Shown here one piece after another: positions 37,674-46,761 of a stretch of 64,000 nucleotides of DNA. The stretch covers positions 134,295 through 198,294 of the forward strand of contig NZ_LMNL01000034.1 of the NCBI RefSeq assembly GCF_001422985.1, given 5' to 3'. The first letter of the stretch is position 1. The number at the start of each line of letters is the position of its first letter. The translations under genes and the position numbers were made by a program. Below the pieces are notes generated by a model, which searched no databases, was not told where the DNA came from, and worked only from the letters and a program-made list of their open reading frames with translations. The stretch is from Methylobacterium sp. Leaf117. GTDB lineage: Bacteria > Pseudomonadota > Alphaproteobacteria > Rhizobiales > Beijerinckiaceae.

Positions 37674-38576
37674 TCAGCGCGACCGCTCGGTCTTGATGAC
37701 GAACCGGGCCACGATCGACAGGGCGAGGATCGTGACCGTGATCAGGAGGGCGCCGGCCCAGGCGAGCTGCTGCCAGTTCTGGTAGGGCGAGAGCGCGAAC
37801 TGGTAGATCATCACCGGAAGGTTCGGGACGCCGCCCATCAGGTTGGGGGAGAACCAGCTGTTGTTGTTGAGCGCCGTGAACAGGAGCGGCGCCGTCTCGC
37901 CGGCGATGCGGGCGAGCGCCAGGATGATGCCGGTGACGATGCCGGCGCTGGCCCCGCGCCAGGTGATGCTCTTGATCACGATGGAGGGCGGCGCGCCGAG
38001 TGCCGCGCCGGCTTCGCGCAGGGTCGAGGGCACGAGGCGCAGCATGTCCTCGGTGGTGCGCACGATGACCGGGGTGGCGATGATGGCGAGCGCCACGGCG
38101 CCGGCCCAGCCCGAATAGGAGCCCATCGGGCGCACCATCAGGGTGTAGACGAACAGGCCGATGAGGATCGAGGGCGCCGACAGAAGGATGTCGTTCAGGA
38201 AGCGGATGACGTCGGCGAGCTTCGAGTTGCGGCCGTACTCGGCCAGGAAGGTGCCGGCCATCACGCCGACCGGGGTCGCCACCAGGATGGCCAGGACGGT
38301 CATCACGAGGCTGCCCAGGATGGCGTTGGCGATGCCGCCGCCCTCGGAGCCGGGTCCCGGCGTCGGCTCAGTGAAGAGCATCGGCGAGAAGCCCTTGATG
38401 CCCTCGACCACCAGCATGAACAGGATCGAGCCGAGCACCACGATGCCGACCAGCGTGGCGATCGTGCTGGCCAGGATCAGGGTCCGGTCGGCGATCCGGC
38501 GGCCCGAGCGGACCCGGCTGATCCGGGCCGGGGTGGCGGAGAGGGGGTTGGCACTGAGGGGGTTGGCGGCGTCCAT
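37674..38576 (-). CDS. pstA: Phosphate ABC transporter permease PstA
   Basis: The 300-residue permease forms the membrane channel with PstC. It has about six helices and the EAA-type cytoplasmic loop [20 protein letters not shown]. The ATG at 38576 has SD AGGAAC; the larger upstream frame overlaps pstC and is Arg/His-rich. The first residues contain [10 protein letters not shown], a 15-bp duplication. Confidence 0.95.
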   Translation of the reverse strand: MDAANPLSANPLSATPARISRVRSGRRIADRTLILASTIATLVGIVVLGSILFMLVVEGIKGFSPMLFTEPTPGPGSEGGGIANAILGSLVMTVLAILVATPVGVMAGTFLAEYGRNSKLADVIRFLNDILLSAPSILIGLFVYTLMVRPMGSYSGWAGAVALAIIATPVIVRTTEDMLRLVPSTLREAGAALGAPPSIVIKSITWRGASAGIVTGIILALARIAGETAPLLFTALNNNSWFSPNLMGGVPNLPVMIYQFALSPYQNWQQLAWAGALLITVTILALSIVARFVIKTERSR

Positions 38577-38632
38577 GATGGGGTTCCTGACGTCTCGAAG
38601 CGCGGGGTCGCGGGCCTTGGAGGGATCCGGCT

Positions 38633-39607
38633 TCAGGCGACCTTGGCGCGGCGGGTGAGGATGCGGGCGATGATCAGGACGAAGAAGGTGATCACGAAGA
38701 GGATGCAGCCGAGCGCCATCAGGGAGTTCAGCTGCAGGCCGTCGGCCTCGTTGAACTCGTTGGCGATGCGCGACGCGATGGTGGAGCCCGGATCGAAGAC
38801 CGAACCCGAGAGCCGGTTGGCGTTGCCGATGACGAAGGTCACCGCCATGGTCTCGCCGAGCGCCCGGCCCAGGCCGAGCATGATCGCGCCGATGATCGAG
38901 ACCGAGGCCTGCGGCACCAGCACGTGGCGCACCACCTCCCAGGTGGTGCAGCCGATGCCGTAGGCGCTCTCGCGCAGCACGGTCGGGATCTGGTCGAGCA
39001 TGTCGCGGGTGATCGAGGCCACGAAGGGCACGATCATGATGGCGAGGATGATGCCGGCGGTGAGGATGCCGACGCCGGAGGGCACGCGGGCGTAGAACAG
39101 GGTGCCGACGATCGGCATGCCCTCGACGAGGTTCGAGACCGGCACCTGCACGAAGCGGGCGAACAGGGGGGCGAACACGAACAGGCCCCACATGCCGTAG
39201 ATGATGCTCGGCACCGAGGCGAGAAGCTCGATGGTCATCGAGACCGGCTTGCGGGCCCAGCCGGGGCAAAGCTGGGTCAGGTAGACCGCGATGCCGAGCG
39301 ACAGCGGCACGCCGATCAGCAGGGCGAGGACCGCCGAGGCCAGGGTGCCCACGATGGCCACCAGGGCGCCGTACTGCTCCTGCCCGATATTCCAGGTGCT
39401 GGAGGTGATGAAGCCGAAGCCGAACTCGTTGAAGGCCGGCCAGGCGCCGTAGGCGATGGAGCCCAGGATGCCAGCCAGGAAGAGGAGCACCAGGAGGGCC
39501 GAGCCGTAGGAGGCCGTGCGGAACAGGCTGTCGCCGAGGCCGCCGGGCTTCTTGCGGACCGAGGCGCGGTCCCGCGTCAGGGCGATCTGGTCAGTCAAGG
39601 CGGCCAT
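38633..39607 (-). CDS. pstC: Phosphate ABC transporter permease PstC
   Basis: The 324-residue permease has six to seven helices and the EAA-loop [20 protein letters not shown]; the PstC-typical [19 protein letters not shown] lies near residue 130. It is separated from pstS by 192 bp containing a stem-loop. With PstA it forms the channel energised by PstB. Confidence 0.96.
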   Translation of the reverse strand: MAALTDQIALTRDRASVRKKPGGLGDSLFRTASYGSALLVLLFLAGILGSIAYGAWPAFNEFGFGFITSSTWNIGQEQYGALVAIVGTLASAVLALLIGVPLSLGIAVYLTQLCPGWARKPVSMTIELLASVPSIIYGMWGLFVFAPLFARFVQVPVSNLVEGMPIVGTLFYARVPSGVGILTAGIILAIMIVPFVASITRDMLDQIPTVLRESAYGIGCTTWEVVRHVLVPQASVSIIGAIMLGLGRALGETMAVTFVIGNANRLSGSVFDPGSTIASRIANEFNEADGLQLNSLMALGCILFVITFFVLIIARILTRRAKVA

Positions 39608-39768
39608 CCGAGTGTCTTCTCTTCACCGGGCGGCGTCCTACCCTGCGCCGGGCGTCGGCGCGAGAGGGGATCACCGGATCGTTGCCAGGGGGGGTGCGCC
39701 GGCCGAACCCGGCGTCGTGACGCCGGGCCGGTCTGGCACGCTTGCGCGAGGTGGCTCGCCCCGCGGGG

Positions 39769-39790
39769 CTCGCGGGCCGGAGCCCGCGAG
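39769..39790 (-). promoter_or_regulatory. Stem-loop between pstS and pstC
   Basis: A 9-bp perfect stem CTCGCGGGC/GCCCGCGAG with loop CGGA begins 10 nt after the pstS stop. Such structures partly stop transcription or protect mRNA ends, keeping pstS (needed in excess) above the permease genes. Confidence 0.55.
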
Positions 39791-39799
39791 GGTTTCGGC

Positions 39800-40837
39800 T
39801 CACATGTTGAAGACGGGCTTGCCGTCCTTGCCCTTGATCTCCTTCCACGCGTCGTGGATCTGGCTCACGACGGCGTCGGGCAGCGGCACGTAGTCGAGGT
39901 CGACCGCGAGCTTGTCGCCATTCTTGTAGGCCCAGTCGAAGAACTTCAGGACTTCGGCCGTGCGGGCCGGGTCGGTCGGGTCCTTGTGGACGAGGATGAA
40001 GGTCGCGGCGGTGATCGGCCAGGCATCGTCGCCGGGCTCGTTGGTCAGCGAGATGCCGAAGCCGGGGGCGGCTTTCCAATCGGCGCTGGCGGCGGCGGCC
40101 TGGAAGGCCTTGTCGTCGGGCTGCGGGAACTTGCCGGCCTTGTTCTGGATCAGAGCGTAGCTGAGCTTGTTCTGCTTGGCGTAGGCCGACTCGACGTAGC
40201 CGATGGCGTTCGGGACCTGCTTGACGGTGGCGGTGACGCCCTCGTTGCCCTTGCCGCCCTGGCCCACGGGCCAGCTGATGGTGGTGGCCGAACCGTAATC
40301 CTTCTTCCAGGGCTCGGAGACCTGGGACAGGTAGGTGGTGAAGATGTTGGTCGTGCCGGAGGCATCCGAGCGGTAGACCGGGGTGATGTTGGAATCGGGC
40401 AGCTTCAGGCCCTCATTCAGCTTGGCGATGCGGGCATCCGACCACTTGGCGATCTTGCCGGCATAGATGTCGGCGATGACGTCGCCGGTGAGCTTGAGCT
40501 TGCCCGGCTCGACGCCCGGGATGTTCACCACGGTGACGACGCCGCCCATGACGGTCGGGAACTGGACGAGGCCGTCCTTCTCCAGGGCGGGGCCCTTCAG
40601 CGGCGCGTCGGAGGCGCCGAAATCGACGGTCTTGGCCTGGATCTGCTTGATGCCGCCGCCGGAGCCGATCGACTGGTAGTTGAGGCCGAGACCGCTCTCC
40701 TTGCGGTAGGCTTCGGCCCACTTCGAATAGATCGGGAACGGGAAGGTCGCGCCCGCTCCCGTGATCTCGGCGGCCTGGGCCGGTGCGAGGGAGGCAAGGC
40801 CAAGTCCCACGAGGGTGGCAAGGGTAGTGAACTTCAT
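39800..40837 (-). CDS. pstS: Periplasmic phosphate-binding protein PstS
   Basis: The 345-residue protein starts with a signal peptide (residues 1-22, ending AQA), then the PstS core: EITGAGATFPFPIYSKWAEA, SIGSGGGIKQI, DFGASDAPL, and YRSDASGTTNIFTTYLS. The S-G-G-G and SDASGTT loops bind phosphate. SD CAGGAG lies 8 nt before the ATG. It is the promoter-proximal gene of pstSCAB-phoU-phoB, directly under a Pho box. Confidence 0.97.
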   Translation of the reverse strand: MKFTTLATLVGLGLASLAPAQAAEITGAGATFPFPIYSKWAEAYRKESGLGLNYQSIGSGGGIKQIQAKTVDFGASDAPLKGPALEKDGLVQFPTVMGGVVTVVNIPGVEPGKLKLTGDVIADIYAGKIAKWSDARIAKLNEGLKLPDSNITPVYRSDASGTTNIFTTYLSQVSEPWKKDYGSATTISWPVGQGGKGNEGVTATVKQVPNAIGYVESAYAKQNKLSYALIQNKAGKFPQPDDKAFQAAAASADWKAAPGFGISLTNEPGDDAWPITAATFILVHKDPTDPARTAEVLKFFDWAYKNGDKLAVDLDYVPLPDAVVSQIHDAWKEIKGKDGKPVFNM

Positions 40838-41191
40838 CGAAGGATCTCCTGGAGGAGTGCGCACCGGATCACATGCCGCAGCGCGTCGTCCGGTGTGCAC
40901 CGCGCCATACGGTGCGTTGGGCCAAGGCGGTATGACGATTGCGCGACAGTCTCATGACACACGCATCGGCGGTGGTTTGGCGCATTACAATCTGCGGGAT
41001 TGACCGGTCGAGGCCAGCCCGGAGCGGTGCCGGGCCGCGCATGGGGTCGATGCCTTGAAACCCTGTCGCGGGACCGGTATCGCCGGCTCCCAGGGTGAGT
41101 CGGTGCCGAGGGGGCGTCGAGACAGGCCGGCATCGCCGCCGGGTCCGGTGACGTCGCGCCCGACCCCGCACCATCGTCGAAGGGATGCGCC
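40838..41191. other. Divergent promoter region between pstS and the CitE-like lyase
   Basis: 354 bp without a gene. The pst side holds a Pho box (40943-40960) and a third partial half-site next to it (ATGACGATT at 40932-40940). I see no recognisable operator on the lyase side. Confidence 0.5.
40943..40960 (-). promoter_or_regulatory. Pho box of the pst operon
   Basis: On the minus strand GTGTCAT-GAGA-CTGTCGC matches the consensus CTGTCAT-N4-CTGTCAT at 11 of 14 positions. It lies about 106 bp upstream of the pstS start; a partial third repeat follows. PhoB encoded in the same operon should bind it. Confidence 0.75.
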
Positions 41192-42079
41192 ATGACCGAG
41201 ATCCGCCCTCGCCGCAGCGTCCTCGCGATGCCGGGCTCGAATCCCCGCCTGCTGGAGAAGGCCCGCACGCTTCCGACCGACGTGGTGATGATCGACCTGG
41301 AGGACGGGGTCGCGCCGGAGACGCGGGCCGCGACGCGCGAGGCCGTCGCCCGCGCGGTGGCGGAGCGGGGCTTCGGCCGGCGCGAGGTCGTGGTGCGGAT
41401 CAACGCCCTCGACACGCCCTATGGCGAGGCCGACCTCGCCGCCATCGCGCCCGCCGGCCCCGACGCGATCGTGGTGCCGAAGGTGACGGGCGCCGATGCC
41501 CTGGTGGCCGTGGGCTCGCGCCTGCGCCGCCTCGGCGCACCGGACCGGACCCGCACCTGGGCGATGATCGAGAGCCCGATGGCGATCCTGCATCTCGCCG
41601 ACATCGCGAGTTCGGCCCGCGACGTCGACACCCGCCTCGCCTGCCTGATGGTCGGGCCGAACGATCTGGCCAAGGCCAGCCGCCTGCGCCTCGGCGTGCC
41701 GGGCCGGCCGGCCCTGATGCCGTGGCTGATGAGCGTGATCGCCGCCGCCCGCGCCTACGAGATCGACGTGATCGACGGGATCTACAACGAGTTTCGCGAT
41801 GCGGCGGGCTTCGCGTCCGAATGCGCGCAGGGGCGCGATTGCGGCTTCGACGGCAAGATGCTGATCCACCCGGACCAGATCGCGCCCGCCAACGCCGCCT
41901 TCGGCCCGAGCGAGGCGGACATCGCCTGGGCCCGACGCATCCTGGCGGCCTTCGCCGAGCCGGAGAATCGCGACCGCGGCGTCATCGGCCTCGACGGCAA
42001 GATGGTGGAGCGCCTGCATGCCGCGGAGGCGACCCGGACGGTCGCGCTGGCCGACGCCATCGCGGCGCGGACCGCATGA
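41192..42079 (+). CDS. HpcH/HpaI aldolase - citrate lyase beta-like CoA ester lyase
   Basis: The 295-residue TIM-barrel enzyme has RRSVLAMPGSNPRLLEKART at the N-terminus, the Mg2+-binding MIDLEDGVAP and IESPMAILHLADIA, and GFDGKMLIHPDQI. This is the CitE-like group that includes L-malyl-CoA lyase and (3S)-malyl-CoA thioesterase; in Methylobacterium such enzymes serve the serine and ethylmalonyl-CoA cycles, but the paralogue cannot be fixed here. SD is weak. Its stop overlaps dut by 4 bp (ATGA), so the two are translationally coupled. Confidence 0.88.
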   Translation: MTEIRPRRSVLAMPGSNPRLLEKARTLPTDVVMIDLEDGVAPETRAATREAVARAVAERGFGRREVVVRINALDTPYGEADLAAIAPAGPDAIVVPKVTGADALVAVGSRLRRLGAPDRTRTWAMIESPMAILHLADIASSARDVDTRLACLMVGPNDLAKASRLRLGVPGRPALMPWLMSVIAAARAYEIDVIDGIYNEFRDAAGFASECAQGRDCGFDGKMLIHPDQIAPANAAFGPSEADIAWARRILAAFAEPENRDRGVIGLDGKMVERLHAAEATRTVALADAIAARTA

Positions 42080-42645
42080 CCGCCGAACCCGATGGTGCCG
42101 AGGGCCTCGCCGTCGACCTCTCCATCGGCCTCGCCGTCGACCTCGCCGTCGACTTGCGCCTGCTCGATTCCCGCCTCGCCGGCTGGGGATTTCCGCGCTG
42201 GGGCTCGGCCCAGGCCGCCGGCCTCGATCTCCACGCCTGCCTCGACGCGCCCCTGATCCTGGCGCCGCAGGGTCCGCCGGCCCTGATCCCCGCCGGGTTT
42301 TCCCTGGCGATCCGCGATCCGCGCTGGTGCGGCCTCCTCTTCGCGCGCTCCGGCCTCGGCCACCGCGAGGGCCTGGTCCTCGGCAACGGCACGGGCGTGA
42401 TCGACGCGGACTACGAGGGGCCGCTGCTGATCTCGGCCTGGAACCGCAATCCGCCCGGCCCGGACGCCGCCGGCATCCGGATCGAGCCGGGCGACCGCAT
42501 CGCCCAGCTCGTCTTCACCCGCGTGACGCGGCCGACCTTCGCGATTCGGGACGACACCGGGCATGACGGGCCCGGTACGGCTCCGCGCATCACCGAGTCC
42601 GGCCCCCGCGGCACCGGCGGCTTCGGCTCGAGCGGGCGCCGCTGA
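42076..42645 (+). CDS. dut: dUTP diphosphatase
   Basis: Dut hydrolyses dUTP to dUMP, preventing uracil incorporation and feeding thymidylate synthesis. The five dUTPase motifs are seen: AGLDLHA, FARSGLGHREGL, NGTGVIDADYEGPL, RIAQLVF, and the flexible P-loop-like RGTGGFGSSG at the C-terminus. The 189-residue protein is longer than usual because of an N-terminal stretch with a 12-bp repeat (LAVD LSIG LAVD LAVD). The first ATG overlaps the preceding stop; the family core begins near residue 42. Confidence 0.93.
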   Translation: MTAEPDGAEGLAVDLSIGLAVDLAVDLRLLDSRLAGWGFPRWGSAQAAGLDLHACLDAPLILAPQGPPALIPAGFSLAIRDPRWCGLLFARSGLGHREGLVLGNGTGVIDADYEGPLLISAWNRNPPGPDAAGIRIEPGDRIAQLVFTRVTRPTFAIRDDTGHDGPGTAPRITESGPRGTGGFGSSGRR

Positions 42646-42662
42646 GGGACGCCGCTTCGCCC

Positions 42663-42869
42663 TTACACGATGCCGCTGCCCTCGAACGGCCAGGGCCGCC
42701 CGAGCTGCGCGGCGACGGCCTGGGGATCGTGCCCCACCGCCGCGACGGCCGCCTCGACCTCCTCGCGCGGCACCTCGAAGCGGCGGGCCCAATAGGCCAG
42801 GGTCCAGGGCTCCGAGACGTTGACGGTGGCGGGCTCGTGGTCGTTGTCGGGCGTGGCCGTGCTGCTCAT
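42663..42869 (-). CDS. DUF3606 small protein
   Basis: A 68-residue protein. Residues 18-60 match DUF3606: VNVSEPWTLAYWARRFEVPR followed by EEVEAAVAAVGHDPQAVAAQ. These proteins are cytoplasmic, helical and often stress-related, with no known biochemistry. It converges on dut with a gap of 17 bp and is divergent from the flagellar genes. Confidence 0.8.
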   Translation of the reverse strand: MSSTATPDNDHEPATVNVSEPWTLAYWARRFEVPREEVEAAVAAVGHDPQAVAAQLGRPWPFEGSGIV

Positions 42870-43034
42870 CGGGCGGTCTCGCTTCGGTTGCTCTGCGCAG
42901 CGTCAACGCGCGGCGCCGCGCGCGGTCCCACCCGAACCCGGCGTTTCGGGGGAGAAACGATCCAGCCCCACGCAAGCCATCCTGGTTAGGTCCGCTCCAT
43001 CGGATTTTTCCATCCCCAGCGGAGGCGTCGAGCC

Positions 43035-43907
43035 TTGGGCGTTCTGATCGGCCTCGTCATCGCAATCGGCTGCATGCTCGGCGGCTTCGTCGCCATGGGC
43101 GGCCATCTGGTCGTGCTCTGGCAGCCCTGGGAATTCGTCATCATCGGCGGGATGGGGGCCGGCACCTTCGTGATGGCCAACCCGATGAAGACGGTGGTCG
43201 ACTCGGGCAAGGCCAGCCTCGATGCGCTGACCGGCAAGGTGCCGAAGCGCAAGGATTACCTCGCGCTGCTGGGCCTCCTGCACGCTCTGATGCGCGAGCT
43301 GAAGGCCAAGCCCCGCAACGAGGTCGAGCCCCACCTCGACGACCCGGCCAATTCCGAGATCTTCAAGGCCTACCCGGACATCGCCAAGAACGCCGACCTC
43401 GTGCTGTTCATCTGCGACTATGCCCGTCTCATCCTGATCGGCAACGCCCGCGCGCACGAGATCGAGGCGCTGATGGAGGAGGAGATCAGCGGCTACCGCA
43501 AGGATCGCCTCAAGCCCTACGGCGCGGTCACCACCGTGGCCGAGGCGATGCCGGCGCTGGGCATCGTGGCGGCGGTGCTCGGCATCGTGAAGGCGATGGG
43601 CGCCCTCGATCAGTCGCCCCAGATCCTCGGCGGCCTCATCGGCGCGGCGCTGGTGGGCACCTTCTTCGGCGTGTTCATGTCCTACGGCGTGCTCGGCCCC
43701 TTCGCCATCAAGATCAAGATCATCCGCGAGAAGCAGAACCACGTCTACGTCATCGTCAAGCAGAGCCTGATCGCCTACATGAGCGGGGCCGTGCCGCAGA
43801 TCGCCGTCGAGCATGGCCGCAAGGGCATCGCCCTGAGCGACCGGCCCACCATCGACGAGGTCGAGAACGCCACCGTCAACGGCGGCGCGCAGAGGGAGGC
43901 CGCCTGA
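43035..43907 (+). CDS. motA: Flagellar stator protein MotA
   Basis: MotA forms, with MotB, the proton-conducting stator. The 290-residue protein has four helices; the cytoplasmic loop holds charged residues for FliG (KAKPRNEVEPHLDDP), and the conserved prolines lie in the third/fourth helix region AEAMPALGIVAAVLGIVKAM. It starts at TTG with SD GGAGG about 10 nt upstream. It opens a tight plus-strand flagellar operon; motB is encoded separately on the minus strand near 53 kb. Confidence 0.95.
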   Translation: MGVLIGLVIAIGCMLGGFVAMGGHLVVLWQPWEFVIIGGMGAGTFVMANPMKTVVDSGKASLDALTGKVPKRKDYLALLGLLHALMRELKAKPRNEVEPHLDDPANSEIFKAYPDIAKNADLVLFICDYARLILIGNARAHEIEALMEEEISGYRKDRLKPYGAVTTVAEAMPALGIVAAVLGIVKAMGALDQSPQILGGLIGAALVGTFFGVFMSYGVLGPFAIKIKIIREKQNHVYVIVKQSLIAYMSGAVPQIAVEHGRKGIALSDRPTIDEVENATVNGGAQREAA

Positions 43908-43909
43908 GC

Positions 43910-44842
43910 ATGAACGTCCCCACCGGGAACGCCGCCGAGGTCCGTGCCCGCCTGATCGAAGCGGGCGGGCTCTCCCTCGACCGCATGCCGATGCTGCACG
44001 TGGTGTTCGACCGGCTCACCTCGGGCTGCTCGGACAACCTCAAGCCCCTCGTCTCATCGCCGGTCTACTTCTCCTTCAGCGGCGTCACCAGCGGCCGCTT
44101 CGGCGAGATGCTCGACGCCTACGAGAACAACGCGATCGCGGGCATCTTCCACGCCCCCGAATGGGACAGCCACATCCTGGTCGGCCTCGACCGCGACTTC
44201 CTCTTCACCCTGGTGGAGGCTCTGTTCGGTGCGGATGGGGCCGAGCCGCCGGTGGAGGACGAGCGCCCGTTCTCCAGCCTCGAGATCCGCCTCGCCCAGA
44301 CCATCCTGGAGCAGGTCGGCAAGGCCCTCGAATCGTCGTTCGCCCTCGTCTCGATGACGCCGTTCCGGTTGGAGCGCACCGAGACCCGGATGGAGTTCGC
44401 GGTGATCGGCGGGCGCAACAACAAGGCCGTCGAGGCCAAGTTCTCGGTTCAGGCGCTCAATCGCGGCGGCGAGATGTTCCTGATCCTGCCCCAGTCGGTG
44501 ATCAACCCGATGCGGCCGGCCCTCGCCAAGGTGCTGACCGGCGACTCGGCCGCCCGCGACCCGAAATGGACGCAGCAGATCGCCGCCGAGGTGCAGAAGG
44601 CGGAGGTCACCCTGCGGGCGGTGCTCGAGGAGCGCACGCTCACGCTCGGCGAGATCGCGGACCTCAAGGTCGGCCAGGTCATCGGCCTCGACGCGACGCC
44701 GTCGACGCGGGTGAAGCTCGAGGGCAACGACCGGGCGCTGTTCTGGTGCCACATGGGCCAGGCGCAGGGCTCCTACGTGCTGCGCGTCGACGAAGCCATC
44801 ACGCAGGACCAGGAGGGCGTGCCCCATGACCCCGTGGGTTGA
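43910..44842 (+). CDS. fliM: Flagellar switch protein FliM
   Basis: FliM binds CheY-P and sits in the C-ring between FliG and FliN. The 310-residue protein has the FliM middle domain with PVYFSFSGVTSGRFGEMLDA, and ends in a SpoA-like domain (RVKLEGNDRALFWCHMG). The N-terminal CheY-binding LSQxEID motif of enteric FliM is not visible, as in other rhizobial-type FliM. Begins 2 bp after motA. Confidence 0.9.
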   Translation: MNVPTGNAAEVRARLIEAGGLSLDRMPMLHVVFDRLTSGCSDNLKPLVSSPVYFSFSGVTSGRFGEMLDAYENNAIAGIFHAPEWDSHILVGLDRDFLFTLVEALFGADGAEPPVEDERPFSSLEIRLAQTILEQVGKALESSFALVSMTPFRLERTETRMEFAVIGGRNNKAVEAKFSVQALNRGGEMFLILPQSVINPMRPALAKVLTGDSAARDPKWTQQIAAEVQKAEVTLRAVLEERTLTLGEIADLKVGQVIGLDATPSTRVKLEGNDRALFWCHMGQAQGSYVLRVDEAITQDQEGVPHDPVG

Positions 44843-45203
44843 TACCATTCTGCTCCTCGCCCTCATGGCGACGAGCGCCTGCGTGGTGCCGATGTACCTC
44901 AAGCTGAAGCGCCTCGACCGGACGCAGGCCGAATACGGCCGCATCCTGACGCAGTCCGGTCAGGCCCTGGCCCAGGCGGGCGAGGCGGTGCGCAACTTCA
45001 GCACCGAGGGTCGCGAGATCCTCGAAGCGCTCGACCAGCGCATCGGCGAAGCGCGCCAGACCCTGGCCGAGCTGGAGGCCAGCCGTCGCGAGATCGCGGG
45101 TCGCGAAGGACCAAGTGGCGAAGGACCGGATCGCGAAGGACCGGGCCGCGAAGGACCGGGCCGCGATGTGGCGGCCACAGGTCGGCACCAACTGACCGCC
45201 TGA
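44826..45203 (+). CDS. DUF6468 protein, flagellar-locus membrane protein
   Basis: The 125-residue protein has one N-terminal helix (WVDTILLLALMATSACVVPM), then a coiled-coil stretch (KRLDRTQAEYGRILTQSGQA), and a C-terminus of four GREGP-type pentapeptides from a 15-bp repeat. It overlaps the end of fliM by 17 bp. In alphaproteobacteria DUF6468 proteins occur between fliM and fliN; their role in flagellar assembly is unknown. Confidence 0.82.
   Translation: MTPWVDTILLLALMATSACVVPMYLKLKRLDRTQAEYGRILTQSGQALAQAGEAVRNFSTEGREILEALDQRIGEARQTLAELEASRREIAGREGPSGEGPDREGPGREGPGRDVAATGRHQLTA
45099..45158 (+). repeat. Four 15-bp tandem units at the 3' end of the DUF6468 gene
   Basis: Units end in CGAAGGACCA or CGAAGGACCG, encoding GREGP, SGEGP, DREGP, GREGP. 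They are in frame and create a low-complexity tail. Confidence 0.85.
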
Positions 45204-45304
45204 CGCCGATCCGCTTGCGTGCGGACCGACTTTCCCCGATCCTTATCCCTTCCGCACCCGGCCGGCCTCCTGTCCGGCCTTCGATTGCAGCCCCTGACGA
45301 GCGG

Positions 45305-45685
45305 ATGATGAGCAACAGCCCCTTCGACGATGCGGACATCGCCGCCGCCGGCACCGCCCCGGTGTTCCCCAGCGTGTCGGTCGACGTGCCGGACGGGAAC
45401 GACGCGCGGATCGGCGACGGCCGCAACCTCGATTCGATCCTGCGCATCCCCGTGCTGATCCAGGTCGTGCTGGGCTCCGCCACCATGCCGGTGGCCAACC
45501 TGATGAAGCTCGGGCGCGGCGCCATCGTGCCCCTCGACCACCGGGTCGGCGAACCCGTCGACGTCACCGTCAACGGTCGGGTCGTGGCGCGCGGCGAGAT
45601 CGTCGTGGTCGAGGAGGACAATTCCCGCTTCGGCGTCTCCCTGACCGAGATCGTCGGCCCGGCCGACGCCGGCCAGAACGGCTGA
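45305..45685 (+). CDS. fliN: Flagellar switch protein FliN
   Basis: FliN forms the lower C-ring and contacts the export apparatus. From the first ATG of a double ATG the protein has 126 residues; the C-terminal SpoA domain (about 45-120) shows ILRIPVLIQVVLGSATMPVA, LGRGAIVPLDHRVGEPVDVT and VARGEIVVVEEDNSRFGVSL. The N-terminal 40 residues are an acidic extension. Sits between DUF6468 and fliG. Confidence 0.93.
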   Translation: MMSNSPFDDADIAAAGTAPVFPSVSVDVPDGNDARIGDGRNLDSILRIPVLIQVVLGSATMPVANLMKLGRGAIVPLDHRVGEPVDVTVNGRVVARGEIVVVEEDNSRFGVSLTEIVGPADAGQNG

Positions 45686-45696
45686 GGACGAAGACC

Positions 45697-46734
45697 GTGG
45701 CGAGCGTGCCGATCCCCCAACGGGCCCCGGGCGCCCATCGGCCCCTCAACCCGGTGGACGAGGTCGCGGCCCTGCTCCTGGCCATGGGCAAGCCCGCGGC
45801 CGGGCGCCTGCTGAAATATTTCGAGCCGGACGAGATCCGCCGCATCACCCGCTCGGCGACGCAGCTCGGCACGGTCAGCGCGCATCAGCTCGACGACATC
45901 GTCGAGATGTTCTCGCACGAGTTTTCCGCCGACGGCCGTCTGATCGGCACCGCGTCCGAGGTGGAGAAACTGCTCACCGGCCTGATGCCCGCCGATCAGG
46001 TGGCCGCCATCCTGGCCGATGTCCGGGGCGATGCCGACCGCTCGGTCTGGGAACGCATGGCGGCGGTCTCCGAGGGCGTGATCGCGAGCTACCTCGTCAA
46101 GGAGCATCCGCAGACGGCGGCCCTCATCCTGTCGCGCCTCAAGCCCGCAGCGGCCGCGAAGGTGATGGCCCATCTGCCCCAGCCCACCCGCAACACGGTG
46201 ATGCGGCGGATGCTGAGCTTCAAGCCGGTCTGCGACGAGGTGATCGCCACCATCGAGCGCGCCCTGAACGAGGACCTGCTCGCCAACGGGGCCCGCAATG
46301 CGGGGGCGGACACCCACGCCAAGATGGCCGACATCATCAACAAGATGGAGCGCACCCAGATCGACGAGGTGCTGTCCAGCCTGTCCGAATCGCGGCCGAA
46401 ATCCGTCGAGATCCTCAAGGGCCTGCTCTTCACCTTCGACGACATCGTCAAGCTGGCGCCGCGCGCCCGCACCACCCTGTTCGACGCGGTGCCCAACGAT
46501 CGCCTCGTCCTGGCCCTGAAGGGCACCGATGCCGAGTTCCGCGGCGTCATCCTGAGTGCGCTCTCCGCCCGCGTCCGCCGCATGGTCGAGCACGAATTGA
46601 ACGGCGGCGAGCCGGCGGCCCAGAAGGACGTGACCGAGGCGCGCCGCAGCATCACCGATCTCGCCCTGGAGATGGCCGGGCGCGGCGAACTCGAAATCAA
46701 CGCCGAGGGCGAGGTCGAGACCCTCGTCCGCTAG
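45697..46734 (+). CDS. fliG: Flagellar motor switch protein FliG
   Basis: FliG transmits torque from the stator to the rotor. The 345-residue protein has the N-terminal FliF-binding domain, middle domain with EHPQTAALILSRLKPAAAAK, and the C-terminal torque domain with charged helix VLALKGTDAEFRGVILSALS. GTG start, 11 bp after fliN. The operon order motA-fliM-(DUF6468)-fliN-fliG is typical of rhizobia and methylobacteria. Confidence 0.94.
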   Translation: MASVPIPQRAPGAHRPLNPVDEVAALLLAMGKPAAGRLLKYFEPDEIRRITRSATQLGTVSAHQLDDIVEMFSHEFSADGRLIGTASEVEKLLTGLMPADQVAAILADVRGDADRSVWERMAAVSEGVIASYLVKEHPQTAALILSRLKPAAAAKVMAHLPQPTRNTVMRRMLSFKPVCDEVIATIERALNEDLLANGARNAGADTHAKMADIINKMERTQIDEVLSSLSESRPKSVEILKGLLFTFDDIVKLAPRARTTLFDAVPNDRLVLALKGTDAEFRGVILSALSARVRRMVEHELNGGEPAAQKDVTEARRSITDLALEMAGRGELEINAEGEVETLVR

Positions 46735-46761
46735 GGCGAGCGGTCCCGACCCGGTCATGCG

